Part shown: positions 36,101-44,004 of the stretch, piece after piece
How positions within the stretch are numbered: position 1 is the first letter of the stretch
Layout: every line of letters begins with the position of its first letter
NCBI RefSeq assembly: GCF_018860565.1
Contig: NZ_JAHKPS010000009.1
Location: 124,001 to 188,000, forward strand
DNA length: 64,000 bases
From: Winogradskyella psychrotolerans
Lineage (GTDB): Bacteria > Bacteroidota > Bacteroidia > Flavobacteriales > Flavobacteriaceae
Direction: 5' to 3'
Translations under genes and position numbers: made by a program
The notes under the pieces: model-generated
What the model saw: only the letters and a program-made list of their open reading frames with translations
Told to the model about the DNA's origin: nothing
Databases searched by the model: none

Positions 36101-36629
36101 AAAATTAGATGAATCTACACTGAAAATGGTAGATGCAAGTCATACCTATTCTCTAGAACGTGTTGGCAAAAATTTAGAATGGAATTTCTTTGCTATAGAC
36201 TTACCTCCTTCTGAAGATATTGAAGATTCACCAATTGGCCATGGTTTTATAACGTTTAAAATAAAACCGTTTCCAGATTATGCCATTGGTGATATAATAC
36301 CAAATACAGCAGAAATTTATTTCGATTTTAATCCTGCTATAATAACCAACACATGGGAAACAGAATTCGTTGAGTCTTTAGGAGTTGAAGAATCTGAGTA
36401 TAACAATTTAACGGTTTATCCTAACCCAGTAAAAGATATACTTCAAATTAATAATACCTCTATGATTACTACTATTGAAATTAGTTCAATCTTAGGCAAA
36501 CAAATCTTATCAAAATCTGTGGACGCCTTAGCTACTAAAATTGATTTAAGTGAATTTTCTAATGGTGTTTATTTTTTAAAAATAATGAGTGATAATGGAG
36601 AAAAAACCGTGAAGATTCTAAAAGAATAA
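33168..36629 (+). CDS. Calx-beta repeat surface protein with T9SS sorting domain
   Basis: A 1153-residue exported protein. A signal peptide (MKKITLLILLTFYSMFCFSQ) is followed by four Calx-beta-like repeats (about 24-480) sharing the pattern G(T/S)AD.SDY...(T)VTI.AGQ and ending (I/W)DND. After these come a cadherin/Ig-like region, a calcium-like DFNGDGFISVGD and DINGNGTQETGE pair, and a DUF11-like domain (SYDPNDITEKHGEDI). The last 75 residues form the type A T9SS sorting domain (LTVYPNPVKDILQIN, NGVYFLKIMSDNGEKTVKILKE). Secreted through T9SS and probably attached to the surface, where it may act in adhesion or gliding. A terminator follows. Confidence 0.9.
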   Translation: MKKITLLILLTFYSMFCFSQDPTVYVTNNGQFNYSVIEGNVYTFTVSMYSAATTDVIVDVSTINNSADGSDFVALSTTVTIPAGQLSSNTLIIPTTNDFDIEGDEFFTLQASVTSGNTANSNVSRTIRIWDNDIIPTVIAHTTPRKIEGQTANYNISLSNYFHSSVTIDFATIAGTADASDYNPTTGTVTIDVGQRYSSFVISTQQDAIAEPDETYNITATITSGNTTNSSIDMLVTIIDDDTEPTLNLSSYNTNEGNTAYIYANLDRAFNSDIEIQVTTSNGTADNSDYTNLSQTKTIEAGNYGTSFLVYTTDDTLDEPVESVNYTATVISGNTTNTSETGTFNIIDNDGLPDFSLQAVYNDNEPGNQSGDSLVAEEGFDLKFTPRLTYPSAVDTEIEITTTNGTADSSDYTTATILVTIPAGQYYNYNETYSYPTILDQLDEDDENIFINALVTSGNTYNSNYTLEGFILDNYHLNAQHDEITSVLEVGTTFQVLDNDTFEGLPVVPENLNVALLDTNALGITLSTSGVLTIPANVPIGYYSMDYEICDSSNPSNCDTASIIVRVESPLEVTYIAQYVDFNGDGFISVGDTVEYEFTVTNNGNAPITDIDAEVQFQDLDIVGGPLASLDAGLTDSTTFTALYIITQNDINFGYYAGDLEGAYFYGTYYGVEHQTYLYDQNQMFSLQQSDGIKLNAFVDINGNGTQETGEVNFPLGQFNYEINNDGVINNLYVSPHYLYESNPTTTYELSYTVDPNYATNNTTATTYSNVTVPVGSGITTYDFPISVTAYDDLSANVSASWRPPMPGFTYWNYISYTNNSNETVTSGTIDFTMDNALNLLNVYEAPQYWNAGNNIASFTTTATGFTYVFNNLEPYQTKHLWVKMQVPTLPTVSLGQLVTNTVDIELLAGDVLPLNNTSSLTQTIVGSYDPNDITEKHGEDIVHSTFTTDDYLTYTIRFENTGTANAINIRVEDILDEKLDESTLKMVDASHTYSLERVGKNLEWNFFAIDLPPSEDIEDSPIGHGFITFKIKPFPDYAIGDIIPNTAEIYFDFNPAIITNTWETEFVESLGVEESEYNNLTVYPNPVKDILQINNTSMITTIEISSILGKQILSKSVDALATKIDLSEFSNGVYFLKIMSDNGEKTVKILKE

Positions 36630-36646
36630 TAGGTACTCTTATATAT

Positions 36647-36677
36647 AAAAAACCTCTCCTATTGAGAGGTTTTTTTA
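36647..36677 (+). terminator. Terminator after the T9SS protein
   Basis: AAAAAACCTCTC pairs perfectly with GAGAGGTTTTTT around CTATT and ends in a T run. Confidence 0.92.
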
Positions 36678-36841
36678 TATTAAATTTATTCGTTAATAAT
36701 TATGGTAGCGTTCAAAAAACAAACCTACACTTCAAACATTTTCGTATTCTGTTATTCTCATTTAAAGACAACAACAACAATAGTAAGACTCCGCTTTTAA
36801 GTGATGATAAGTAGAAATTCAGCACATAGAACTGTCTAGAT

Positions 36842-37219
36842 TTACAGAAACCTTTCCAAATCTAGCTCGTTAATACCACCATGACTAGCATGTGCCACCG
36901 CTACTCCATTCTTAATGACTAAAAGCTGAGGTGACTGATGCATAACTTGAAACTTATATCCCACTTCATTAGACACATCTCTATAACTCAACAAATCCAA
37001 ATAATACAAATCGGCATTCATCTCTAAATCATAAGCAGACACAAACTGTTTCATTACCATACTACTAATGCCACAACGTGTAGAGTGTTTAAATATAAAC
37101 TGCGTTTTAGTATTGGATTTACTAGCAATAGTACTTAATTGAGACACATCGCTTAGCGGTTGCCATGGCAACACCTTCTTTTCTTTTGGCTCTGAGGAAC
37201 CGAATAATTTTTTAAACAT
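36842..37219 (-). CDS. YtxJ-like thioredoxin-fold protein (bacillithiol system)
   Basis: A 125-residue monothiol thioredoxin-fold protein of the YtxJ (DUF2847) family. The active-site-like segment is FKHSTRCGISSMV with a single cysteine, followed by YYLDLLSYRDVSNEV and the cis-proline loop HQSPQLLVIKNGVA. Family members are proposed to reduce protein-bacillithiol mixed disulfides, fitting Bacteroidetes that make bacillithiol. It is divergent from clpB; the intergenic region carries the inverted repeats described separately. Confidence 0.9.
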   Translation of the reverse strand: MFKKLFGSSEPKEKKVLPWQPLSDVSQLSTIASKSNTKTQFIFKHSTRCGISSMVMKQFVSAYDLEMNADLYYLDLLSYRDVSNEVGYKFQVMHQSPQLLVIKNGVAVAHASHGGINELDLERFL

Positions 37220-37325
37220 ATTAATTTTTTAAATTCAGTTTTAGTGATTTGGATAAAGTTGAAATAAAACCCTAAACTGACCAAAGTCATTACTTAAGTC
37301 GAAACTAATTCGTAATCTTACATAG

Positions 37326-37371
37326 CGACAAAACGTCACCATTAAAAAACACAAAAACAGACATTTTGTCG
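37326..37371. promoter_or_regulatory. Inverted repeat upstream of clpB
   Basis: CGACAAAACGTC (37326-37337) and GACATTTTGTCG (37360-37371) are reverse complements at 11 of 12 positions, separated by 22 bp. Each half also contains its own GAC...GTC dyad. The pair lies about 130 bp upstream of the clpB start and 107 bp from the YtxJ-like start. It could be a heat-shock or redox operator; no known regulator site is matched with certainty. Confidence 0.45.
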
Positions 37372-37498
37372 TTTATTTCTTACATTTCTAAAATGGTAAG
37401 ATAATTGTCTAAAGATAGTCAAACACAATAACACAACAATAAAACAAGGTGGATTTGAAAACTGTAAAGATTTCAAATTAACTATAAAACAATAAAAG

Positions 37499-40105
37499 AT
37501 GAATTTTAATAACTATACCATTAAATCGCAAGAAGCCATTCAACAAGCGCAGCAACTTGCCCAAGGTTTTGGTCATCAGCAAATAGAAAATGAGCACATT
37601 TTTAAAGCGCTCTTTAATGTTGATGAAAACGTATTACCATTTTTACTTAAAAAGTTAAATGTTAATATTCTAATGCTTCAACAAATACTAGACAAAGACC
37701 TCGAAAGTTTTCCGAAAGTTTCAGGAGGAGATATTATGCTCTCTCGTGAAGCAAGCAAAGCTTTAAACGAAGCATCTATCATTGCTAAAAAGATGAATGA
37801 TGATTATGTGTCTATTGAACATTTAGTTTTAGCTATTTTTAAATCTAAAAGTAAAATTGCCCAAATTTTAAAAGACCAAGGCGTTACTGAAAAAGGTCTA
37901 AATGCAGCTATTGAAGAATTAAGAAAAGGAGACAGAGTAACATCTCAAAGTCAAGAAGAAACGTATAATTCACTTAGTAAATACGCTAAAAACTTAAATC
38001 AATTAGCACGAGATGGTAAATTAGACCCTGTAATTGGTCGTGATGAAGAAATTAGAAGAATTCTACAAATTTTATCGCGTAGAACAAAAAACAACCCCAT
38101 TTTAGTTGGTGAACCAGGAACAGGTAAAACCGCTATTGCCGAAGGTTTAGCTCATCGAATTATAGATGGTGATATTCCTGAGAACTTAAAAGACAAGCAA
38201 ATTTTTGCTTTAGACATGGGGTCTTTAATTGCAGGTGCAAAATTTAAAGGTGAATTTGAAGAGCGACTTAAAGCCGTAATAAAAGAAGTAACTGAAAGCG
38301 ATGGTGATATCGTATTATTTATCGATGAGATTCATACACTTGTAGGTGCTGGTGGTGGACAAGGTGCCATGGATGCCGCTAACATTTTAAAACCTGCTTT
38401 AGCACGTGGCGAATTGAGAGCTATTGGAGCAACAACTTTAGATGAGTATCAAAAATACTTTGAACAAGACAAAGCTTTAGAACGTCGTTTTCAAATGGTA
38501 AAGGTAGATGAGCCAGATACAGAAAGTGCAATCTCTATTCTTCGTGGAATTAAAGAAAAATACGAAACACATCACAAAGTAAGAATTAAAGATGAAGCCA
38601 TTATTGGTGCTGTAGAATTATCACAACGTTATATTACTAATCGTTTCCTTCCGGACAAAGCGATTGACTTAATGGATGAAGCTGCTTCAAAATTACGAAT
38701 GGAGATTAATTCTAAACCAGAAGAATTAGATGTTTTAGACCGTAAAATCATGCAACTTGAAATTGAACATGAAGCCATTAAACGTGAAAAAGATGAAACT
38801 AAATTAAAAAGCCTAAAAGCTGATTTAGCTAATCTCAAAGAGGAACGAAATGAGCTGAATGCCAAATGGATATCTGAAAAAGAAGTGGTAGAAAACGTTC
38901 AGAATATAAAGGAAGAGATTGAAAACTTTAAACTAGAAGCCGAACGTGCCGAGCGTGATGGCGATTATGGTAAAGTAGCCGAAATTAGATACGGAAAAAT
39001 TAAAGATGCTACTGAACAGTTAGAAAAATTCCAAAAAGAATTGGCTGAACAGAACGAAACATCTTTAATTAAAGAAGAAGTAACCTATGAGGATATTGCA
39101 GATGTCGTTGCAAAATGGACAGGCATACCTGTAACTAAAATGCTTCAAAGTGATCGTGAAAAATTACTTAAACTTGAAAACGAATTACACAAACGTGTTA
39201 TCGGACAAGAAGAAGCAATTGAAGCGGTTAGTGATGCGGTACGTCGTTCTAGAGCTGGACTTCAAAATCCTCAAAAACCAATAGGAACCTTCTTGTTTTT
39301 AGGAACAACAGGTGTTGGTAAGACGGAACTAGCTAAAGCTTTAGCAGAGTATCTCTTTGATGACGAAAATGCAATGACGCGTATAGATATGAGTGAATAT
39401 CAAGAACGCCATGCTGTTAGTCGTTTGGTAGGTGCACCTCCAGGATACGTTGGATACGATGAAGGTGGTCAGTTAACAGAAGCTGTACGAAGAAAACCAT
39501 ATTCTGTAGTATTGCTAGATGAAATTGAAAAAGCACATCCTGATACGTTTAATATTTTATTACAAGTCTTAGATGAAGGTCGTTTAACGGATAACAAAGG
39601 ACGTGTTGCAGATTTTAAAAACACGATAATAATTATGACCTCTAATATGGGAAGTCATATTATACAAGAACGTTTTGAAGCAACTAAAGATATCCCTTCA
39701 GCTATGGAAGCTGCTAAAATTGATGTTTTAGCCTTATTAAAACAAACGGTAAGACCTGAGTTTTTAAACCGAATTGATGACACCATAATGTTTACTCCTT
39801 TATCTAAAGAAAACATTGTTGACATTGTAGGCTTACAGCTTAAAGGTATCACTAAAATGATAGCCAAACAAGGTATTACGTTTGATGCAACACCTGAAGC
39901 AGTAAACTATTTAGCTGAAAAAGGGTATAATCCAGAATACGGAGCAAGACCTGTAAAACGAGTAATCCAAAAAGATGTTTTAAACCAGCTAAGTAAAGAA
40001 ATATTAGCAGGAAAAGTAACTACAGATAGTATCATTTTACTTGATGAGTTCGATGGACAACTCGTCTTTAGAAATCAGGGAGACTTAGTTACGGAAGAAT
40101 TGTAA
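37499..40105 (+). CDS. clpB: ATP-dependent disaggregase ClpB
   Basis: An 868-residue Hsp100 AAA+ chaperone that threads aggregated proteins through its hexameric ring with DnaK. Order: N domain (1-145), NBD1 (about 155-390, Walker A GEPGTGKT, Walker [12 protein letters not shown], pore loop [11 protein letters not shown]), coiled-coil middle domain (about 400-530, [17 protein letters not shown]...), NBD2 (about 545-860, Walker A GTTGVGKT, pore segment [13 protein letters not shown], Walker [14 protein letters not shown]). The presence of the M domain separates it from ClpA/ClpC. Length is normal. A long hairpin terminator follows at 40182. Heat-shock control is likely but only the upstream inverted repeat hints at a site. 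Confidence 0.97.
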   Translation: MNFNNYTIKSQEAIQQAQQLAQGFGHQQIENEHIFKALFNVDENVLPFLLKKLNVNILMLQQILDKDLESFPKVSGGDIMLSREASKALNEASIIAKKMNDDYVSIEHLVLAIFKSKSKIAQILKDQGVTEKGLNAAIEELRKGDRVTSQSQEETYNSLSKYAKNLNQLARDGKLDPVIGRDEEIRRILQILSRRTKNNPILVGEPGTGKTAIAEGLAHRIIDGDIPENLKDKQIFALDMGSLIAGAKFKGEFEERLKAVIKEVTESDGDIVLFIDEIHTLVGAGGGQGAMDAANILKPALARGELRAIGATTLDEYQKYFEQDKALERRFQMVKVDEPDTESAISILRGIKEKYETHHKVRIKDEAIIGAVELSQRYITNRFLPDKAIDLMDEAASKLRMEINSKPEELDVLDRKIMQLEIEHEAIKREKDETKLKSLKADLANLKEERNELNAKWISEKEVVENVQNIKEEIENFKLEAERAERDGDYGKVAEIRYGKIKDATEQLEKFQKELAEQNETSLIKEEVTYEDIADVVAKWTGIPVTKMLQSDREKLLKLENELHKRVIGQEEAIEAVSDAVRRSRAGLQNPQKPIGTFLFLGTTGVGKTELAKALAEYLFDDENAMTRIDMSEYQERHAVSRLVGAPPGYVGYDEGGQLTEAVRRKPYSVVLLDEIEKAHPDTFNILLQVLDEGRLTDNKGRVADFKNTIIIMTSNMGSHIIQERFEATKDIPSAMEAAKIDVLALLKQTVRPEFLNRIDDTIMFTPLSKENIVDIVGLQLKGITKMIAKQGITFDATPEAVNYLAEKGYNPEYGARPVKRVIQKDVLNQLSKEILAGKVTTDSIILLDEFDGQLVFRNQGDLVTEEL

Positions 40106-40181
40106 AATACAATTCAAATAAATTTTGAAATTAACCGTAACATTTTTGAACAGAAATAGTCAATATATTGATTGGTTGGTT

Positions 40182-40233
40182 AAGAACAACACAAATTCCA
40201 AGCGCTTGGAAGGAGTGTTGTTCTTCCTTTTTT
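40182..40233 (+). terminator. Long hairpin terminator after clpB
   Basis: AAGAACAACAC (40182-40192) pairs perfectly with GTGTTGTTCTT (40215-40225). An inner self-complementary CCAAGCGCTTGG sits in the loop, and T-rich sequence follows. Confidence 0.85.
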
Positions 40234-40405
40234 AAAGCTAAAAACAAGATAAATTTTATTTTTTAGTAAAAAATACAGTTATTCTTCACAAAAATGAAAC
40301 TTATATCATTCTAAAAATGAATAACTTTTATAGTTATTAACAATTATTCGATGAAATGCATAATAAAATTTCATTTTTCAATAGTCATTTTAACGGATAA
40401 ATCAT

Positions 40406-40413
40406 TAGTTTTG
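40406..40413 (+). promoter_or_regulatory. -7 promoter box for deoC
   Basis: TAGTTTTG fits TAnnTTTG. It is 113 bp before the deoC ATG. Confidence 0.45.
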
Positions 40414-40467
40414 TCGAGCTATTAAATTCCAACACGACTTAAGACATTATTAATCTTGTTAGTAAAC

Positions 40468-40484
40468 TCTCTAATTGTTAGAGA
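40468..40484 (+). promoter_or_regulatory. Hairpin/palindrome in the deoC leader
   Basis: TCTCTAA-TTG-TTAGAGA is a perfect 7-bp inverted repeat 42 bp upstream of the deoC start. With a 3-nt loop it may be an RNA hairpin, or on DNA an operator for a nucleoside-responsive repressor. Confidence 0.4.
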
Positions 40485-40526
40485 ATTACTATAGTTAATC
40501 ATTGCCTAAACCCCTAACCTTATACA

Positions 40527-41189
40527 ATGGAATTAAATCGATACATAGACCACACCTTATTAAGTGCTTCTGCAACAGAATCAGACATCCTTAGACTTTG
40601 CGAAGAAGCTTTAAAATATAACTTTTATTCTGTTTGCGTAAATAGCTGTTATGTAGCTATTGCTAAACAAGCACTTGGCAGATCTGAAGTAAAAGTGTGT
40701 ACTGTTGTAGGCTTTCCTCTTGGAGCCATGTCTACTGAAGCCAAAATATTTGAAGCCAAGAATGCTATAGAGCAAGGTGCTACTGAAATAGATATGGTAA
40801 TGAATATTGGCCGTCTTAGAAGTAAAAACTATGTTGCCGTTTTAAAAGATATTGCCAATTTAAAACGCGCTATAGGCTTAACTCCTTTAAAAGTTATTCT
40901 TGAAATAAGTGAACTTTCTAAAAATGAGATTGTAAAAGCTTGTGAAATATGCGTAGATGCTAAAGCCGATTTCGTAAAAACTTCAACCGGATTTTCTAAA
41001 AGTGGTGCTACACTTACTGCCGTTAAAATAATGAGAAAAACGGTTAAAGATAAGCTTAAAATTAAAGCTTCAGGCGGCATTAGAGACACAGAAACAGCCC
41101 TTAAATATATTGAAGTTGGTGTCGATAGAATTGGCACTTCTTCAGGTGTAGCCATGATGAATAATATACCCTCAAATGCTTCATATTAA
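40527..41189 (+). CDS. deoC: Deoxyribose-phosphate aldolase
   Basis: A 220-residue class I aldolase splitting 2-deoxyribose 5-phosphate into acetaldehyde and glyceraldehyde 3-phosphate. N-terminal IDHTLLSASATESDI is the family start, VCTVVGFPLGAMSTEAKIFEA the conserved barrel segment, the Schiff-base lysine is K151 in FVKTSTGFS, and the second active-site lysine is K180 in LKIKASGGIRD. The deoD gene follows after 27 bp, giving a deoxynucleoside salvage pair: DeoD frees deoxyribose 1-phosphate, which after mutase action feeds DeoC. No phosphopentomutase gene is present in the window. Confidence 0.96.
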   Translation: MELNRYIDHTLLSASATESDILRLCEEALKYNFYSVCVNSCYVAIAKQALGRSEVKVCTVVGFPLGAMSTEAKIFEAKNAIEQGATEIDMVMNIGRLRSKNYVAVLKDIANLKRAIGLTPLKVILEISELSKNEIVKACEICVDAKADFVKTSTGFSKSGATLTAVKIMRKTVKDKLKIKASGGIRDTETALKYIEVGVDRIGTSSGVAMMNNIPSNASY

Positions 41190-41204
41190 TTGAAACACTT
41201 TTCT

Positions 41205-41212
41205 TAACTTTG
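41205..41212 (+). promoter_or_regulatory. -7 promoter box immediately before deoD
   Basis: TAACTTTG fits TAnnTTTG and ends 4 bp before the deoD ATG (41217). Transcription from it would start at or next to the start codon, giving a leaderless mRNA. It lies in the 27-bp gap after deoC. No matching -33 box is seen at the usual spacing. Confidence 0.5.
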
Positions 41213-41216
41213 CGAT

Positions 41217-41915
41217 ATGAGTGTACATATCGAAGCAAAAAAAGGAGAGATAGCAGAAACCATACTACTTCCGGGTGATCCCTTAAGAGCAAAATGGATA
41301 GCCGAAACATTTTTTGAAAACCCAACATGCTTTAACAAAGTTAGAGGTATGTTGGGTTATACAGGAACCTATAAAGGTAAGCGTATATCTACAATGGGAA
41401 CAGGTATGGGAGTTCCAAGCATTTCTATTTATGCCAATGAACTTATCACAGAATACGGCGTAAAAAACCTTATCAGAGTTGGTAGCGCAGGTTCTTACCA
41501 AGAAAATGTAAAAATTAGAGATGTCGTTTTAGCCATGGCTGCTTCATCTACTTCTGGAGTTAACGAACTACGATTTGGTGGTGCAGATTATGCGCCCACA
41601 GCAGATTTTGGATTATTTATGAAAGCTGTAGAAGCTGCTCGTGCTAAAAATATTCCAATTAAAGCTGGTAATGTTTTATCTTCAGATGAATTTTACGAAG
41701 ACGACAAAGAAGCCTTTAAAAAATGGTCTAAATTTGGAGTGCTTTGTGTAGAAATGGAAGCCGCAGGATTATATACCGTTGCTGCAAAACATAACGCTAA
41801 CGCATTGGCTATCTTAACCATTTCAGATTCACTAGTTACAGGAGAACAAACAACGAGCAAAGATCGCGAAACGACTTTTAAAAGTATGATTGAAGTTGCT
41901 TTAGAATTGGCCTAA
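41217..41915 (+). CDS. deoD: Purine-nucleoside phosphorylase DeoD
   Basis: A 232-residue hexameric (trimer-of-dimers) PNP splitting purine (deoxy)nucleosides with phosphate. Hallmarks: the phosphate-binding [15 protein letters not shown] and [20 protein letters not shown], the phosphate arginine in LIRVGSAGS, and [14 protein letters not shown] with the ribose-binding Met-Glu. The catalytic aspartate is in [11 protein letters not shown]. Length is normal. The gene follows deoC by 27 bp and can be cotranscribed, but a -7 box within the gap suggests a second, near-leaderless transcript. Confidence 0.96.
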   Translation: MSVHIEAKKGEIAETILLPGDPLRAKWIAETFFENPTCFNKVRGMLGYTGTYKGKRISTMGTGMGVPSISIYANELITEYGVKNLIRVGSAGSYQENVKIRDVVLAMAASSTSGVNELRFGGADYAPTADFGLFMKAVEAARAKNIPIKAGNVLSSDEFYEDDKEAFKKWSKFGVLCVEMEAAGLYTVAAKHNANALAILTISDSLVTGEQTTSKDRETTFKSMIEVALELA

Positions 41916-41968
41916 ATTATTTTCTAGTAACTTGTAGCTAATTAAAATCTATAAACATTCCACTTATC

Positions 41969-42484
41969 ATGAAAAAACTAATTACAATATTACTAGTTTC
42001 TTTGGTTGTATTTTCTTCTTGTAAAGAAAAAGTAGAGACAAACGAAGACATTGTTACAACTTATTATTTAATTAGACATGCAGAAAAAGATCGCTCAGAT
42101 AAAACCAATAAAAACCCAGATTTAACAAAAAAAGGCTTACAACGAGCAGAAAATTGGGCTAAACATCTCAAAAATGTGAAGTTTGATGCTATTTATTCTA
42201 CAAAGTATAATAGAACTACACAAACCGCTATACCAACTGCAAAATTGAATAATATTGATATTCAATTTTATAATCCCTCTAATCTTATGACTGAAGAATT
42301 CTTAGATAAGACTAAAGGAAAAACGGTACTTATTGTTGGTCACAGCAACACCATCCCAAAGCTTGCAAATAGCTTATTAAGTGAACAAAAATACGCAGAT
42401 ATTGCTGATGACAACAATGCCAATTTATACAAAGTAACAATAAAAAAAGAAGAAAAAACTTCCGAATTATCAGTCGTTAATTAA
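41969..42484 (+). CDS. Histidine phosphatase family lipoprotein
   Basis: A 171-residue lipoprotein (signal ending SLVVFSSC, lipidated C18). The phosphoglycerate-mutase-like histidine phosphatase core is present: the RHG-type motif reads YYLIRHAEKDR with the phospho-accepting histidine, YSTKYNRTTQTA holds the conserved arginine, and the second histidine is in LIVGHSNT. It is shorter than full phosphoglycerate mutases, so it is likely an envelope-located phosphatase of unknown substrate. Its last 15 bp overlap the end of the opposite-strand lipoprotein gene. Confidence 0.88.
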   Translation: MKKLITILLVSLVVFSSCKEKVETNEDIVTTYYLIRHAEKDRSDKTNKNPDLTKKGLQRAENWAKHLKNVKFDAIYSTKYNRTTQTAIPTAKLNNIDIQFYNPSNLMTEEFLDKTKGKTVLIVGHSNTIPKLANSLLSEQKYADIADDNNANLYKVTIKKEEKTSELSVVN

Positions 42485-43255
42485 CTTAACCTCCACATTT
42501 TTAAGTTCAATTTTAGACAATAATTTTAGTTGATTATTCTCAAAAGCGTTTCCTAAATTCTCTAAAGGAATAGAGGTGTCTTCAGGTTTGTAATTGTTAT
42601 AATCTACAAATCGTAAACTATTGACATAACGCTCATTATAAGCTTCTCTAAAACGCATTCCAATGCCTTTGTCTTCATTATATGAATACGCTAGGTAACC
42701 TACCTTAAAATCCTCTACTCCAACCCAATAAACAAAAACATCCTCATAATCTTCACCACCGCCTTCTTCATTAAATGTTACTTTAATTTTATAATAGTCT
42801 TTACCTTTAATCTGTTCATTTTTTAAGCGTGTTTTATTCACTGCTTTAGCATTTAAACCATAAGGTAAAACTGAAAAATAATGTACAGAATTAACTGAAG
42901 CTTCATAGTTTTGAGCTATTGAATCTTCAAGCTTTACAAAGGCTTTATTATTATAACGCTCAAAACCGACATTGCTTAACATATCAAAAATAGAATCGTT
43001 ATCTTTTACTGTAATTCGGACTAGAAGAAATTCATGATTTTTACGTAAGGCTTGATAATAAATATCACGAAACTCAAATTTAAGACTCGACTTTTCAAAA
43101 TTTTCACCTCCAGAAATTTCAATCGATTTATCAATAATATCATCAGCTGTTAATACAGCTTTAACCGTTTCAATTTGAGGTTTAATGTCATTTGAAGTTT
43201 CGTTTTTACAGCTAAAAAGCATAAACACAAATAGGACTATGAGATAATTTTTCAT
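42470..43255 (-). CDS. Flavobacterial lipoprotein of unknown function
   Basis: A 261-residue lipoprotein (signal ending VFMLFSC, lipidated C14). After a short linker comes AVLTADDIIDKSIEISGG, reminiscent of outer-membrane lipoprotein-sorting-like or 'photosystem P840 RC'-type beta-rich proteins, then a long run of beta-strands. I recall similar 240-260-residue proteins classed as DUF6503 in Flavobacteria, with low certainty. The start at 43255 (MKNYLIVLFV) is chosen because it creates the signal peptide; an in-frame ATG at 43294 does not. It overlaps the histidine phosphatase gene tail to tail by 15 bp and is divergent from smpB. Confidence 0.75.
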   Translation of the reverse strand: MKNYLIVLFVFMLFSCKNETSNDIKPQIETVKAVLTADDIIDKSIEISGGENFEKSSLKFEFRDIYYQALRKNHEFLLVRITVKDNDSIFDMLSNVGFERYNNKAFVKLEDSIAQNYEASVNSVHYFSVLPYGLNAKAVNKTRLKNEQIKGKDYYKIKVTFNEEGGGEDYEDVFVYWVGVEDFKVGYLAYSYNEDKGIGMRFREAYNERYVNSLRFVDYNNYKPEDTSIPLENLGNAFENNQLKLLSKIELKNVEVKLIND

Positions 43256-43374
43256 TAGAGCATCGTTTTTAAATATATAGAGTCGCAAAACCAAAGGTAA
43301 GATTACAATTAAACTTCTTATATTTTCACAAAACTTTTACCGCTATGAAACTTTCCAACTAATAACTAAAAAAC

Positions 43375-43382
43375 TATCTTTG
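43375..43382 (+). promoter_or_regulatory. -7 promoter box immediately before smpB
   Basis: TATCTTTG fits TAnnTTTG exactly and ends 6 bp before the smpB ATG (43389), so transcription would begin at about the start codon. No -33 TTTG at the usual spacing was found. Confidence 0.55.
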
Positions 43383-43388
43383 TCAACC

Positions 43389-43847
43389 ATGCAAAAAACA
43401 GTTAACATATTAAATAAGAAAGCAAAATTTCAGTACGAAATATTAGATAAATATACCGCTGGAATTGTACTTACCGGAACCGAGATTAAATCTATTAGGT
43501 CTGGTAAGGCATCTATTGCTGAAAGTTTCTGTGAGTTTAATGATAGAGGCGAGCTATTTGTAATAAACATGACTGTTGAAGAATATGCATACGGTAACTA
43601 CTACAACCACAGGCCTAAAGCAGAACGTAAACTGCTACTCAACAAAAAAGAGTTAAAAAAGCTAAAAAAAGAAATGGATGTTAAAGGCATTGCTATTATT
43701 CCATTACGTCTATTTACTAACGAAAAAGGATTAGCAAAATTAGTCATTGCTATTGCAAAAGGTAAAAAACTCTACGATAAACGCGAAACGATTAAAGATC
43801 GTGATAACAAGCGTAATTTAGATCGAATTAAAAAAGATTTCCGATAA
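43389..43847 (+). CDS. smpB: SsrA-binding protein SmpB
   Basis: A 152-residue RNA-binding protein, partner of tmRNA in rescuing stalled ribosomes. Hallmarks: NKKAKFQYEILDKYTAGIVLTGTEIKSIRSGKASI at the N-terminus (OB fold), YGNYYNHRPKAERKLLLNKKEL, and the basic C-terminal tail KGKKLYDKRETIKDRDNKRNLDR that enters the decoding channel. The ATG at 43389 (MQKTVNI) is used rather than the TTG at 43380, which lies inside the presumed -7 box. The ssrA gene itself is not in the window. Confidence 0.96.
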   Translation: MQKTVNILNKKAKFQYEILDKYTAGIVLTGTEIKSIRSGKASIAESFCEFNDRGELFVINMTVEEYAYGNYYNHRPKAERKLLLNKKELKKLKKEMDVKGIAIIPLRLFTNEKGLAKLVIAIAKGKKLYDKRETIKDRDNKRNLDRIKKDFR

Positions 43848-44004
43848 TTTTTTAAGGTTCCTATAACTTTTATTAGCCTTTTTATTCTAAGTTTGAAACC
43901 ACTTAAGCAACCTTTTATTATAAAATTACGTCTATAAGAATATAAAGGCATAAATTTTGTAATAAAAATTCGTGTCTTAACCAAACGTCATCAATTAAAA
44001 CACT

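Larger units (their letters stand above)
40234..40526. other. 293-bp leader/promoter region of deoC
   Basis: AT-rich noncoding stretch with AATAACT-TTTAT-AGTTATT (40320-40338), a -7 box TAGTTTTG (40406-40413) and, within the presumed leader, TCTCTAA-TTG-TTAGAGA (40468-40484). If the -7 box is used, the leader is about 108 nt long, longer than others in this window. Confidence 0.5.

Noticed and set aside
43380-43388. TTG start for smpB at 43380
   Set aside because: The TTG is part of the -7 box TATCTTTG, and the usual SmpB N-terminus begins at the ATG 43389.
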